Shown here piece after piece: positions 7,148 through 16,996 of a DNA stretch of 64,000 nt; the first letter of the stretch is position 1, and every line of letters starts with the position of its first letter. The stretch comes from Arthrobacter gandavensis (lineage in GTDB: Bacteria > Actinomycetota > Actinomycetes > Actinomycetales > Micrococcaceae). The DNA lies in contig NZ_VTFU01000002.1 in assembly GCF_009192735.1 (NCBI RefSeq), forward strand, positions 724,111 through 788,110, in the 5' to 3' direction. The translations under genes and the position numbers were made by a program. Below the pieces are notes generated by a model that saw only the letters and a program-made list of their open reading frames with translations, was not told the DNA's origin and ran no database searches.

Positions 7148-9472
7148 ATGGCAGCTCGCAAATCACCTCTTTTTGACACGGCGACCACTTTGGGCAAGAT
7201 CGTCGCGTTCTTTGGCGTCAGTGCACTTTGTGGTGTTTTGGCCGCGGGACTCCTTGTTCCCGCCGCCGCGGCTGCCGGTACCGCAGCATCAGGATCCCTG
7301 CAGTTCTTCGACGACCTGCCGTCCGAACTCGAGGCGGGAGCACTGGCGGAGCCTTCCAAGATTTTCGCCAATGACGGCTCCCTCATTGCCACGCTGTATG
7401 AGGAGAACCGCCAGCCGATCAAGCTCGCGGAAGTCTCCCCCACCATGATCGACGCGATGCTCGCCATTGAGGACGACCGCTTTTACGAGCACGGCGGCGT
7501 CGACATGCAGGGCATCATCGCCGCCCTGGCATCCAATATCTCTTCCGGCACCAACCGCGGCGCCTCCACTATTACGCAGCAGTATGTGAACAACGTCATC
7601 ATCGACTCCAACCTCCAAAACGAGGAGGAAGTGGTCTTCAGCGGCAGCGTCCAGAAGACCTACGGTGACAAGCTGCGCGAGATGAAGCTGGCCATCGCCG
7701 TGGAGAAGCAGCTGAGCAAGGACGAGATCCTTGAGGGCTACTTCAACATCGTTCCGTTCAGCGGCACCACCTTTGGTGTGCAGGCGGCTGCCAAGTACTT
7801 CTTCAACGTCACCGCGGCGGAACTGAACATTCCCCAGGCCGCCCTGCTGGCCGGCGTCGTCAACGGCCCCACGCTTTACAGCCCCACCGGCAACCCCGAG
7901 GTGGCCCTCAAGCGGCGCAACCTGGTGATCGGCACCATGCTCAGCACCGGACGCATCACCCAGGAGGAACACGACGCCGCCGTCGCCACCGATCTGGGCC
8001 TGAACCTCACACCGGTCCCCAGCAACTGCGTGGGCGCGGTACAGGCACCGTACTTCTGCGACTACGTCACCCACCTGGTGACCAACGACGAGCGGTTCGG
8101 CGCAACGCTGGACGACCGTAAGAAGCTGCTGTACCGCGGCGGGCTGAGCATCAACACCACCCTTGATCCCGAGATCCAGAACGCTGCACAGACCGCGATC
8201 AACGAAACCGCCAACCCGGACACCACCGACCCCGAGATCGGCCACTCCATGGTGTCGATGGAGCCCGGAACCGGCAAGATCCTGTCGATGGCGCAAAACA
8301 CCCGGTACACGCCCGAGCAGGGTCCCGGAAACTCAGTGCTGAACTTCAACGTGGACCAGTACCAGGACGGCAACCCGGAGAAGTCCCTGGGCGGCATGGG
8401 CGGCTTCCAGCCGGGATCAACCTACAAGCCGTTCACGGTCGCTGCATGGCTCGACGCCGGCAAGACACTGAACGCCCAGCTGGACGGCCGCAAGCGCACC
8501 TACCCCGCGGGACACAGCTGGAACGCCAGCTGCCTGCCCGGCGGCCGGTACGGGATCCCCGAAGCGTGGACACCCATTAACTACGGCGACACCAACTACA
8601 AGACCACTACGGTCATCGACGGCCTGGCCAACTCCCTGAACACCATCACGCTGGCGGAAATCAACCAGCTGGATCTGTGCAAGTTCCAGGAAATGGCGTT
8701 CGCTTCCGGCATCCACAACGGCAAGAGCGCAAGCGGCGAGTACGAACCGCTTGAGGTCAACCCGCCGTCGTCCTTCGGTGGTGGCGGCGATGCGTCGCCG
8801 CTGGCCATGGCCACCGGCTTTGCCACCTTTGCGGCCGAGGGACTCAAGTGCGAGCCCCGCGCCCTGGAATCGGTGACGGCAGTGGACGGACGGACCTTCG
8901 AGGTGCCGCCGCAGGACTGCCAGCAGGTCATGAAAAAGGAAGTCGCCCAGGGCGTCAACGCTGCAACGCAGCAGGTGATGACCAAGGGATCGGGCTACAA
9001 CCTGCAGATCGGCCTTCCGGTGGCCGGCAAGACCGGTACCAATGACTACCGGTCCCAGACCTGGTTCATGGGCTACACCACGGGCATGGTCACCGCGAGC
9101 TGGCTGGGCAACCACGTCTGGGGCGACGAGCGGGGAACCATGATCGGCAAGCCCATCGGCGGACGGGTATACCCGGAAATTGACGGTTCGCTCATTGCCG
9201 GACCGTCCTGGAAGAACTTCATCCAGCGCATTCCCGGTGAGTACGGGGCCAACCCCTTCACTCCCCCGCCCGCCAGCATCATGGGCAACCTGCCGGCACC
9301 GCCCAAGCCTGCTCCGGCACCGTCCCCCAGCCCGGCCGCGGACCAGGATAACGGCGGAGGCGACGGCGACGGCGGCGGCAACGACGGTGGCGGCGATGGC
9401 GACGGCGATAACAATGCCTCGGGGGCCGGCTACTTCAAAGACCAGCCCGCTGCCAGCCGCGAAACGTACTAA
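7148..9472 (+). CDS. Bifunctional class A penicillin-binding protein (PonA type)
   Basis: The 774-aa enzyme polymerises and cross-links peptidoglycan outside the membrane. One N-terminal helix (about residues 15-45) anchors it. The glycosyltransferase domain shows the catalytic Glu108 in AIEDDRFYEHGGVD. The transpeptidase domain has SxxK at Ser424-Lys427 (GSTYK), SxN near residue 496 (SLN) and KTG at 628. The tail is Pro-rich and then Gly/Asp-rich and probably unstructured. ATG 7148 is chosen because a TAGACT -10 lies seven bases upstream. ATG 7142 is an alternative two codons earlier. A metallophosphoesterase gene follows after two bases, a frequent pairing in actinobacteria. Confidence 0.93.
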   Translation: MAARKSPLFDTATTLGKIVAFFGVSALCGVLAAGLLVPAAAAAGTAASGSLQFFDDLPSELEAGALAEPSKIFANDGSLIATLYEENRQPIKLAEVSPTMIDAMLAIEDDRFYEHGGVDMQGIIAALASNISSGTNRGASTITQQYVNNVIIDSNLQNEEEVVFSGSVQKTYGDKLREMKLAIAVEKQLSKDEILEGYFNIVPFSGTTFGVQAAAKYFFNVTAAELNIPQAALLAGVVNGPTLYSPTGNPEVALKRRNLVIGTMLSTGRITQEEHDAAVATDLGLNLTPVPSNCVGAVQAPYFCDYVTHLVTNDERFGATLDDRKKLLYRGGLSINTTLDPEIQNAAQTAINETANPDTTDPEIGHSMVSMEPGTGKILSMAQNTRYTPEQGPGNSVLNFNVDQYQDGNPEKSLGGMGGFQPGSTYKPFTVAAWLDAGKTLNAQLDGRKRTYPAGHSWNASCLPGGRYGIPEAWTPINYGDTNYKTTTVIDGLANSLNTITLAEINQLDLCKFQEMAFASGIHNGKSASGEYEPLEVNPPSSFGGGGDASPLAMATGFATFAAEGLKCEPRALESVTAVDGRTFEVPPQDCQQVMKKEVAQGVNAATQQVMTKGSGYNLQIGLPVAGKTGTNDYRSQTWFMGYTTGMVTASWLGNHVWGDERGTMIGKPIGGRVYPEIDGSLIAGPSWKNFIQRIPGEYGANPFTPPPASIMGNLPAPPKPAPAPSPSPAADQDNGGGDGDGGGNDGGGDGDGDNNASGAGYFKDQPAASRETY

Positions 9473-9474
9473 CC

Positions 9475-10410
9475 GTGTCTGATACAGCCCTGGGCACTGC
9501 CCTGCGCTCCGCGGCCTGGACGGCGGGGACTGCAGCCGGAGCCGGTGCCGCGGCCCTGGCCTATGCTTCGCTGATCGAGCGCAACCTCTTCGGCGTTAGG
9601 ACCGAAACGCTTGCCGTGCTGCCGCCGGGGAGCGCTCCGCTGCGGGTGCTGCACCTCTCGGACATTCACTTCGTGCCGAACCAGAACATCAAGACCCGCT
9701 GGCTGGCATCCCTGGCCGAGCTGGAACCGGACCTGGTGGTCAACACCGGCGACAACCTCAGCCACCCCGATGCCGTCCCGCCGCTGCTGGAGGCGCTGAA
9801 GCCGCTGCTCCGGTTCCCCGGCGTCTATGTCCCCGGGTCGAATGACTACTACGGTCCAATGCTGAAGAGCCCGTTCACCTACTTCACCGGACCATCGAAG
9901 ATCACGAGGGAACCTCCGGCGCTGCCCTTCGGGGAGCTGTTCGGCGCCTTCGAGGACGCCGGCTGGGCCGGGCTGACCAACCGCAGCGATTCGCTGGTCC
10001 TGGACGGCCTCCGGCTGGACTTCTCCGGTGTGGACGATCCGCATCTGAACCGCGACGTCTATGCGGGATTCGCCGAACGGGCCGATGCTGCGGATCCCAC
10101 TCCCGCCGTCCGGATCGGTGTTGCCCACGCGCCGTACCAGCGCGTGCTGAACTACTTCACCGACGGCGGCGCGGAGCTGATCCTGGCCGGCCACACGCAT
10201 GGCGGACAGGTCTGCATCCCGTTTTACGGCGCTTTGGTCAGCAACTGCGACCTGCCCACCTCGCGCGCCAAGGGCGTGTCAGTGTGGGAGCACAACGGCC
10301 GCAGCGTGCCGATGAATGTTTCGGCTGGGATCGGCACCTCCCGCTTTGCTCCGGTCCGGTTTGCGTGCCGTCCGGAAGCCGTGCTGCTGACCCTGACGCC
10401 ACGGGGCTAA
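9475..10410 (+). CDS. Metallophosphoesterase (YkuE/calcineurin-like)
   Basis: The 311-aa protein has the calcineurin-like metal-binding motifs in order: LSDIHF, NTGDN, a GSND motif in place of GNHD, HAP, and GHTHGGQ. An N-terminal hydrophobic segment of about 20 residues (AAWTAGTAAGAGAAALAYAS) suggests membrane attachment. Related YkuE proteins are envelope-associated phosphoesterases. The start is GTG 9475, two bases after the PBP stop, so the two genes are co-transcribed. This supports a role in envelope or lipid-carrier metabolism, which is inference. The GSND variant is common in this branch. Confidence 0.88.
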   Translation: MSDTALGTALRSAAWTAGTAAGAGAAALAYASLIERNLFGVRTETLAVLPPGSAPLRVLHLSDIHFVPNQNIKTRWLASLAELEPDLVVNTGDNLSHPDAVPPLLEALKPLLRFPGVYVPGSNDYYGPMLKSPFTYFTGPSKITREPPALPFGELFGAFEDAGWAGLTNRSDSLVLDGLRLDFSGVDDPHLNRDVYAGFAERADAADPTPAVRIGVAHAPYQRVLNYFTDGGAELILAGHTHGGQVCIPFYGALVSNCDLPTSRAKGVSVWEHNGRSVPMNVSAGIGTSRFAPVRFACRPEAVLLTLTPRG

Positions 10411-10422
10411 GCGGGGCCAGCC

Positions 10423-10446
10423 GCGGCCGGGATGGTGGCCGGCCGC
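10423..10446 (+). terminator. GC-rich hairpin after the metallophosphoesterase gene
   Basis: An 8-bp stem (10423-10430 with 10439-10446) and 8-nt loop begins 13 bases after the stop. It has no T-tract, so it is a weak terminator candidate. Confidence 0.4.
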
Positions 10447-10491
10447 AGGCTTCTTCGCCCCGGGCATGATCAGAGTCTGGACCGCCGTCGA

Positions 10492-10549
10492 TTCTGCCGC
10501 AGGGTCAGGCTTAGGATTGAGGCCACTAGGGACGCTGCCTGCGGCAGAA
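10492..10549 (+). repeat. 12-bp inverted repeat in the leader of the ABC exporter operon
   Basis: TTCTGCCGCAGG at 10492-10503 and its exact complement at 10538-10549 flank 34 bases that include a TAGGAT -10-like hexamer (10512-10517). It could be a regulator site or an RNA structure. It ends 25 bases before the start codon. Confidence 0.5.
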
Positions 10550-10574
10550 CCCTCCATCCGCTCAAAGAGGTTTC

Positions 10575-12446
10575 ATGCCCGCGCAAACAACATTGTGGCT
10601 ATCCCTTGGCCGGTTATATCCACATTTGCGGCCCATTCTTCCCCGTCTGATCCTCGGACTTTTCTGCGCGCTCGGTGCCAGCCTCATGGCGCTGGCCATC
10701 CCGCAGGTTTTCCGGGTCCTCATCAACACTTCGCTGAACCCCGGCGGCTCCACCTCTGCCGTGTGGGGCGCGGCCGGCGTCGTCCTGGGTTTGGGCGTGC
10801 TCGAGGCTGCGTTCGTGGCGCTGCGCCGCCAGTTTGTCATTGCACCCGCCACCACAGTGGAAACCCGGATGCGCACTTCGTTCTACCGGCACCTGCAGGA
10901 TCTATCGGTGGAGTTCCACGACCGCTGGGGCAGCGGCCAGCTGCTGTCGCGGGCCATGAGCGACCTGAACCTGATCCGCCGCTGGATGGCGTTCGGCGCC
11001 ATCATGCTCGTGGTCACCGCGCTGACAGTGGTGATCGGCTTTACCGTCATGCTGTTCACCAGCTGGCCGCTGGCCCTGATCTTCATGGCCGCCGCAGTTC
11101 CAATTGTCATTTACGGCTTCCGCTTTAACCGGTTCTACCGGCAGGTGTCCCGCCAAAGCCAGGACCAGACCGGAGACCTGGCCACCACCGTGGAGGAATC
11201 AGTCCACGGAATCCGCGTCCTGAAGGCCTTCGGGCGCAGCCGTGAAGCCCTGGACTCGTTTGAGGAACAGGCCCAGGAGCTGCGCCTGACCGAAGTGTCC
11301 AAGGCCAATTCCCTGGCCAAATTCTCACTGGTGGTGACACTGCTGCCCGAGGCTGCGCTGGCTGCCGCCCTCGTTGTCGGCATCATTGCGGTATCCGACG
11401 GCACGCTCAGCATCGGTGCGCTGGTGGCGTTTTTCGCCACCGCCGCCGTCGTGGCCGGTCCGGTGGAGGCCATCGGCCCGCTGCTGTCCATGACCCTCAC
11501 GGCCAAAACCGCTATTGACCGGCATTATGAGGTCATGGACGCCCGGCGCTCCATCACCAGCCCCGCCAATCCGGTGCACCTGCACGACGTGCGCGGGGAG
11601 CTGATGTTCGACGGCGTGCACTTCGCCTACCCGGACACCAGGGAGGGCACGCGCAGCATCATCGACGGCGTCGACCTCTGCCTGCGTCCGGGCGAGACCA
11701 TGGCCCTGGTGGGGGTCACCGGAAGCGGGAAAACGACCCTGCTGCAGCTGGTGCCCCGGCTCTTCGACGTCACCGGCGGCTCGATCCGGATCGATGGCAC
11801 CGACCTGCGGGACCTGGACCTGGAGGAACTGCGCACCATCGTGGCGGTGGCCTTTGAGGACACCACCCTGTTCTCCAGTTCCGTCCGCGACAACGTGCTG
11901 CTGGGCGCGGAACCGGCCAGTCCCGCCGAAGCGGACCAGCTGCTGGCGCAGGCGCTGGATGTGGCGCAGGCCGACTTCGTGTATTCGCTGCCCGAAGGCA
12001 CCGATACGCTGATCGGCGAGGAGGGGCTGAGCCTGTCCGGCGGGCAGCGGCAGCGTGTCGCCCTGGCCCGGGCCATTGCCGCCCGCCCCAAGGTGCTGAT
12101 CATGGATGACCCGCTGTCGGCGCTGGACGTCCGCACTGAAGAACTGGTCGAAGGCAGGCTGCGGGAGGTGCTGGCCGACACCACCACGCTGGTGGTCGCG
12201 CACCGCCCCTCAACGGTGTCCCTGGCCGACCGCGTTGCCCTGCTGCAGGACGGCCGGATCACCGCCGTCGGAACCCATGCCGAGCTGCTCGCGGGCAACG
12301 AGCACTACCGGTACGTGATCGCCAGCCTGCCCACGGGTCCCGAAGATCTGGACAGCGGGCTCGAGGACTCACCGCCGTCCGAGGATGACGACGGTGACGA
12401 TCGCCTAGCAACCGCGCGCCTGGACGATGAGGAGACAGTTCGATGA
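10575..12446 (+). CDS. ABC exporter half-transporter, degenerate-site subunit
   Basis: The 623-aa protein has six membrane helices (about residues 1-310), then an ATPase domain. Walker A is GVTGSGKTT near residue 379. The signature LSGGQ at 487-491 is canonical. The residue after Walker B is Asp512 ([10 protein letters not shown]) where active sites have Glu, and the Q-loop Gln is replaced by Glu428 (AFEDTT). The next gene overlaps by four bases (ATGA) and has the opposite pattern. The two therefore form a heterodimeric type IV exporter with one consensus and one degenerate ATP site, as in TM287/288 or TmrAB. Substrate is unknown, probably a lipid or drug. The C-terminal 45 residues are acidic and likely disordered. 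Confidence 0.92.
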   Translation: MPAQTTLWLSLGRLYPHLRPILPRLILGLFCALGASLMALAIPQVFRVLINTSLNPGGSTSAVWGAAGVVLGLGVLEAAFVALRRQFVIAPATTVETRMRTSFYRHLQDLSVEFHDRWGSGQLLSRAMSDLNLIRRWMAFGAIMLVVTALTVVIGFTVMLFTSWPLALIFMAAAVPIVIYGFRFNRFYRQVSRQSQDQTGDLATTVEESVHGIRVLKAFGRSREALDSFEEQAQELRLTEVSKANSLAKFSLVVTLLPEAALAAALVVGIIAVSDGTLSIGALVAFFATAAVVAGPVEAIGPLLSMTLTAKTAIDRHYEVMDARRSITSPANPVHLHDVRGELMFDGVHFAYPDTREGTRSIIDGVDLCLRPGETMALVGVTGSGKTTLLQLVPRLFDVTGGSIRIDGTDLRDLDLEELRTIVAVAFEDTTLFSSSVRDNVLLGAEPASPAEADQLLAQALDVAQADFVYSLPEGTDTLIGEEGLSLSGGQRQRVALARAIAARPKVLIMDDPLSALDVRTEELVEGRLREVLADTTTLVVAHRPSTVSLADRVALLQDGRITAVGTHAELLAGNEHYRYVIASLPTGPEDLDSGLEDSPPSEDDDGDDRLATARLDDEETVR

Positions 12447-14296
12447 GCCGTTCCAAGGGCGCCAAGGGTTCCGAGCCCAGCTACGACGCCGGTGCCCGGC
12501 TGGGTACTGCCGGCGAGGACGCCGTCCACTTGGGCAAGGAGGAAAACCGGGCGGTCCGCCGCCGTTCGCTGGCCCTGCTGGGCTCCCTGATCCGGCCGAA
12601 CCGGGCCCGGTTCATCGGCACCGTGCTGCTGGTGGTCTTTTCCCAGGCCGCCCGGGTGGCCGGACCGGCCATCATCGCTTACGGAATCGACCATGCCCTG
12701 CCGGATCTGCGGGCCGGCAACAGCCTGCCGCTGATCCTCTCCGGCGTGGCCTATCTGCTGGCGGCGCTGCTCGCGGCCGCCCTGACCGCCGGGTACGTCC
12801 GCGCCACCGCGCTGCTGAGCCAGGCGATGCTGCTGGACCTGCGGCTGCGGGTCTTCCGGCACACCCAGCGCCTGAGCCTGGAGTTCCACGAAAAGTACAC
12901 CTCCGGGCGCATCATTTCCCGGCAGACCTCCGACCTGGAGGCACTGCGCGAACTGCTCGATTCCGGCATCAGTTCCCTGGCCTCCGGCGCCATGTACATG
13001 CTGTTCACCGCTGTCAGCATCTTCCTGCTGGACTGGCGCACCGGGCTGCTGCTGATGGTGGCCTTTGTGCCCATGTACCTGCTGACCCGCTGGTACCAGA
13101 CGCGTTCCCAGCTGGCCTACCGTGCGTCCCGCGTGACCTCCGCGAAGCTGATTGTGCACTTCGTGGAAACCATGACGGGCATCCGGGCCGTGAAGGCCTT
13201 CCGCCGGGAACAGGTCAATGCCAAGAAGTATGACGAGCTGGCCGATGACTACCGGGTTGCCACCGTCCGCTCCATCAACCTCAACGGTGTCTTCCAGCCC
13301 GGCCTGGTGCTCATCGGCAACGCCACCGTGGCAGTGGTGCTGCTCGTTGGCGGCTTCCGGGTGCTCGACGGGGGCCTCGAAGTGGGTGCCCTGCTGGCCC
13401 TGCTGCTCTACTCGAAGCGCTTCTTCCAGCCGGTGGACCAGATGGCGATGTTCTACAACTCCTTCCAGTCCGCGTCCGCGGCGCTGGAAAAGGTCTCCGG
13501 ACTGCTGGAGGAAGTTCCCACCGTCCGCCCGCCCAAACATCCGGTGGAGCTGAAACACGCCTCCGGCGACATCCGCTTTGACGGCGTGGAGTTCCGGTAT
13601 GGCACCGGCCCGGTGATCCTGCCGAAGATGGACCTGCACGTTCCCGCCGGGCAGACCGTGGCCCTGGTGGGCCAGACCGGGGCCGGCAAGTCGACCCTGG
13701 CCAAGCTGATTGCGCGCTTCTACGACCCGTCGCAGGGAGCGGTGCTGCTGGACGGCGTGGACCTGCGGAATCTCACGCAGCGGGACCTGCGCCGCGCCGT
13801 CGTCATGGTGACCCAGGAGGCCTTCCTGTTCAGCGGTTCCGTGGCGGACAACATTGCCCTCGGCAAACCCGAAGCCAGCCGCGCGGAGATCATCGCCTCG
13901 GCCAAGGCAGTGGGCGCCCACGTGTTCATCGAGGCACTGCCGGAGGGGTACGACACCGACGTCAACAAGCGCGGCGGCCGGGTCTCCGCCGGCCAGCGCC
14001 AGCTGATCAGCTTTGCCCGCGCCTTCCTGGCGGATCCGGCGGTGCTGATCCTGGATGAGGCCACCTCCTCGCTGGACATCCCCAGTGAGCGGCTCGTGCA
14101 GCACGGCCTGAAGACGCTGCTGGGCAACCGCACGGCGCTGATCATTGCGCACCGCCTCTCCACCGTGGAGATCGCCGACCGGGTGCTGGTCATGCACAAC
14201 GGTGAAGTGGTCGAGGACGGCACCCCCGCCGACCTGACCGCAGGCACTGGCCGGTTCGCGAAACTGCAGGCCGCATGGCAGGAGTCGCTGGTCTAG
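12443..14296 (+). CDS. ABC exporter half-transporter, catalytic-site subunit
   Basis: This 617-aa partner has an N-terminal cytoplasmic tail, six membrane helices and an ATPase domain. Walker A is GQTGAGKST, the Q-loop (MVTQEAF) is intact, and the catalytic Glu539 is present in [10 protein letters not shown], with the switch His in IIAHRLS. Its signature is degenerate: VSAGQ at 514-518 in place of LSGGQ. Combined with the upstream gene, the active ATP site uses this subunit's Walker motifs and the partner's LSGGQ. The four-base overlap indicates coupled translation. Function is probably efflux or lipid flipping; no substrate can be read from sequence. Confidence 0.92.
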   Translation: MSRSKGAKGSEPSYDAGARLGTAGEDAVHLGKEENRAVRRRSLALLGSLIRPNRARFIGTVLLVVFSQAARVAGPAIIAYGIDHALPDLRAGNSLPLILSGVAYLLAALLAAALTAGYVRATALLSQAMLLDLRLRVFRHTQRLSLEFHEKYTSGRIISRQTSDLEALRELLDSGISSLASGAMYMLFTAVSIFLLDWRTGLLLMVAFVPMYLLTRWYQTRSQLAYRASRVTSAKLIVHFVETMTGIRAVKAFRREQVNAKKYDELADDYRVATVRSINLNGVFQPGLVLIGNATVAVVLLVGGFRVLDGGLEVGALLALLLYSKRFFQPVDQMAMFYNSFQSASAALEKVSGLLEEVPTVRPPKHPVELKHASGDIRFDGVEFRYGTGPVILPKMDLHVPAGQTVALVGQTGAGKSTLAKLIARFYDPSQGAVLLDGVDLRNLTQRDLRRAVVMVTQEAFLFSGSVADNIALGKPEASRAEIIASAKAVGAHVFIEALPEGYDTDVNKRGGRVSAGQRQLISFARAFLADPAVLILDEATSSLDIPSERLVQHGLKTLLGNRTALIIAHRLSTVEIADRVLVMHNGEVVEDGTPADLTAGTGRFAKLQAAWQESLV

Positions 14297-14396
14297 GACG
14301 CCGGCATCGGTAGGACGATCACGGCGCAAACGGGCACCGTCTTCCGTGTTACCGGCGGCACGCAGCCCCGGTTTCGCGGAACCGCGCCTCATCGTC

Positions 14397-14402
14397 TACA
14401 CT
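14397..14402 (+). promoter_or_regulatory. Possible -10 element of the tRNA-Pro gene
   Basis: TACACT lies 48 bases upstream of the tRNA. No good -35 is visible, so support is positional. Confidence 0.3.
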
Positions 14403-14450
14403 TGTAAAGTTGCTTCACCGGCGGGGAAACCCGCTGATTAGCAGTGGTTA

Positions 14451-14527
<77 letters not shown>

Positions 14528-14530
14528 TAG

Positions 14531-14568
14531 AAAAAGGTTCTCTTCCAGTTTTGGAAGGGAACCTTTTT
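14531..14568 (+). terminator. Terminator of the tRNA-Pro gene
   Basis: A 17-bp stem (14531-14547 with 14552-14568, one wobble) closes a GTTT loop and ends in TTTTT. This is a textbook intrinsic terminator directly after the tRNA. Confidence 0.9.
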
Positions 14569-14617
14569 CTCGTTAAAACTTTTCCAGCTCACACGGCCTT
14601 CCTGATCCCCGCATGAC

Positions 14618-14652
14618 GCGGGGCCCGTCTCCCGGAAGGAAAGGGGCCCCGC
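14618..14652 (-). terminator. Hairpin downstream of purC
   Basis: GCGGGGCCC at 14618-14626 pairs with GGGCCCCGC at 14644-14652. It lies 12 bases beyond the purC stop on the minus strand. Confidence 0.6.
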
Positions 14653-14663
14653 ACAGAAGCTTC

Positions 14664-15557
14664 TTACGCGAATGTCCGCCCGGTCAGCCGCTCGTAGGCC
14701 TGGACGTACCGGGCGCGGGTGCGCTCGATGACGTCCTCCGGCAGGGCGGGAGGCGGGGTGTCCGAGGCTTTGTCCCAGCCGGATTCCGGAGATGTCAGCC
14801 AGTCCCGCACGTACTGCTTGTCGAAGGACGGCTGCGCGTGTCCGGGCTCGTAGAGCGCCGCATCCCAGAAGCGGGACGAATCCGGGGTCAGCACCTCATC
14901 GCCCAGGGTCACCGCCCCGGTGGCCGGATCCTTGCCGAACTCCACCTTGGTGTCGGCCAGGATGATGCCGTGTTCCCGGGCAATGGCCTCGGCCGCCGTG
15001 TAGATCTCGAGGGTGAGCGCGCGCAGCTCCTCCGCAGTTTCGGCTCCGACTGACGTCACCACTGCTTCATAGCTGATGTTCTCGTCATGCTCGCCCACCT
15101 CGGCCTTGGCCGAAGGCGTGAAGATCGCCGGCTCCAGCCGGGACCCGTCCACCAGCCCGGCGGGCAGCGGCACCTCGCACACGGTCTGCGACTGCCGGTA
15201 TTCGATGAGCCCGGTGCCGGTGAGGTAGCCGCGGGCAATGCACTCCACCGGATACATGTCCAGCTTCTTGCAGATCATGGCCCGGCCCGCCACTTCGGCG
15301 GGAACGCCGTCGACAGCGGAAATCACGTGGTTGGGCACGGACAGCTGGTCAAACCACCACAGGCTCAGCTGGGTCAGGATGCGGCCCTTGTCCGGGATCT
15401 CGGAGGTCAGGACGTGGTCAAAGGCGCTGATCCGGTCGCTCGCCACCACCAGGACACGATCCGATGCGCCCGGCGCGGACAGATCCGCCGGCACGTAGAG
15501 GTCGCGGACCTTGCCGGAGTAAACGTGCGTCCAGCCGGTCAGTGCGGGGGCGCTCAT
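14664..15557 (-). CDS. purC: Phosphoribosylaminoimidazole-succinocarboxamide synthase
   Basis: This 297-aa SAICAR synthetase ligates aspartate to CAIR using ATP in de novo purine synthesis. Visible family motifs are GKVRDLY near the N terminus (nucleotide binding), SDRISAFD, and the central VECIARGYLTGTG and GIILADTKVEFG stretches. It has the longer C-terminal form typical of actinobacteria and yeast. Its start overlaps the purD stop by four bases, so the two genes are translationally coupled. A hairpin follows. Nothing unusual is seen. Confidence 0.96.
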   Translation of the reverse strand: MSAPALTGWTHVYSGKVRDLYVPADLSAPGASDRVLVVASDRISAFDHVLTSEIPDKGRILTQLSLWWFDQLSVPNHVISAVDGVPAEVAGRAMICKKLDMYPVECIARGYLTGTGLIEYRQSQTVCEVPLPAGLVDGSRLEPAIFTPSAKAEVGEHDENISYEAVVTSVGAETAEELRALTLEIYTAAEAIAREHGIILADTKVEFGKDPATGAVTLGDEVLTPDSSRFWDAALYEPGHAQPSFDKQYVRDWLTSPESGWDKASDTPPPALPEDVIERTRARYVQAYERLTGRTFA

Positions 15558-16900
15558 GCCTGCTCTCCATCCAGGCTGCGTGCCGGCGCTGATTCCTCAG
15601 CGTCATCGGGCACGGTGCAGGTGCCGGAGGGCACCACGACTTCGCCGTGCAGCGCCTTCAGGGCAATGTCATTCCGGTGTTGGGAACCGTCAAGCCGGAT
15701 TTTCTCCACCCCGGCATACGCCAGACCGCGCGCGCTCTCCAGATCGGAACCGAGCCCGACGACGGCGAGCACCCGCCCGCCGGCGGAAACCACTTTGCCG
15801 TCCTCGTTGGCCGCGGTGCCGGCGTGCAGGACGTGCACGCCGTCGAGCTTCTCTGCCTTCTTGAGGCCGCGGATCCGGTCACCGGTGCGCGGCGCCTCCG
15901 GGTAATTGGCGGCCGCAACCACCACGGCCACCGCCGTGCGCGGGTCCCACTTGAGCTGTTCCATCGCGTCCAGCTCGCCCTTGGCCGCAGCCAGCAGCAG
16001 GCCGCCCAACGGCGTTTTCAGCCGGGCCAGGACAGCCTGGGTTTCCGGATCGCCGAAACGGGCATTAAATTCGATGACCCGCATGCCCCGCGAGGTCAGG
16101 GCGAGTCCGCAGTACAGGACGCCGACGAAGGGGGTCCCGCGGGCGGCCATTTCATCAATCGTGGGCTGGGCGACGCGGCGGATGACGTCATCCACCAGAT
16201 CCGCCGGAGCCCACTCCAGCGGCGAGTATGCGCCCATGCCCCCGGTGTTGGGGCCCTCGTCGCCGTCGTAAATGCGCTTGAAATCCTGGGCCGGCGCCAG
16301 CGGGACCACGTTGCGGCCGTCGGACAGGACAAAGAGTGACACCTCGGGACCATCCAGGAATTCCTCGATCACCACGGTGCCGCCGGCGTCAAAGCATGCC
16401 TGTGCGTGGGCCAGGGCAGCGTCCCGGTCGGAGGTCACCACCACGCCCTTGCCGGCGGCAAGTCCGTCGTCCTTAACCACGTAAGGCGCTCCGAAGGTGT
16501 CCAGCGCGTCCGCGGCCTGCTCGGCGGTCGAGGCGACCCGGGCCATTGCAGTGGGGACACTGGCCGCTGCCATCACCTGCTTGGCAAACGCTTTGGATGC
16601 TTCCAGCTGCGCGGCAGCGCGTGATGGGCCAAACACCGGGATCCCGGCATCGCGCAGGGCGTCGGCGACTCCTGCGGCAAGCGGAGCCTCCGGGCCGATG
16701 ATCACCAGGTTTGCTTCCAGGGTGCGGGCGAGAGCGGTCACCTCCGCCGGGTCGCTGGCGTTCACCGCGTGGACCGGAACCATCTGGGCGATGCCGGCGT
16801 TGCCGGGGGCAGCGTGGACCTCCCGGACGTACGGATCAGCGAGGAGGGATCGGACAAGGGCATGTTCGCGGCCGCCGGGGCCTACAACGAGAACCTTCAC
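15554..16900 (-). CDS. purD: Phosphoribosylamine-glycine ligase
   Basis: The 448-aa ATP-grasp enzyme makes glycinamide ribonucleotide from phosphoribosylamine, glycine and ATP. The N-terminal VVGPGGREHAL, the ATP-grasp loop DDGLAAGKGVVV and the signature FNARFGDPETQ are all present. The start is GTG 16900. TACCCT lies eight bases upstream on the minus strand without a ribosome site, so a leaderless message is possible. purC follows with a four-base overlap. purF and purM lie about 4 kb away, on the opposite strand. Confidence 0.96.
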   Translation of the reverse strand: MKVLVVGPGGREHALVRSLLADPYVREVHAAPGNAGIAQMVPVHAVNASDPAEVTALARTLEANLVIIGPEAPLAAGVADALRDAGIPVFGPSRAAAQLEASKAFAKQVMAAASVPTAMARVASTAEQAADALDTFGAPYVVKDDGLAAGKGVVVTSDRDAALAHAQACFDAGGTVVIEEFLDGPEVSLFVLSDGRNVVPLAPAQDFKRIYDGDEGPNTGGMGAYSPLEWAPADLVDDVIRRVAQPTIDEMAARGTPFVGVLYCGLALTSRGMRVIEFNARFGDPETQAVLARLKTPLGGLLLAAAKGELDAMEQLKWDPRTAVAVVVAAANYPEAPRTGDRIRGLKKAEKLDGVHVLHAGTAANEDGKVVSAGGRVLAVVGLGSDLESARGLAYAGVEKIRLDGSQHRNDIALKALHGEVVVPSGTCTVPDDAEESAPARSLDGEQA

Positions 16901-16996
16901 AGTAGTTCAGGGTACTGGGTGCGCTCCGGCAGCAGAAAGCGGCGCCCGCGTGTGACGGCCACCCATACCTGCGCCGGGCGGCTGCGAATAGGATCC

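Noticed and set aside
12305..14392. A 695-codon minus-strand frame opposite the second ABC exporter gene
   Set aside because: It is antisense to a protein with intact ABC motifs, is His/Gln/Gly-rich, and has no family motifs. High GC makes such frames common.
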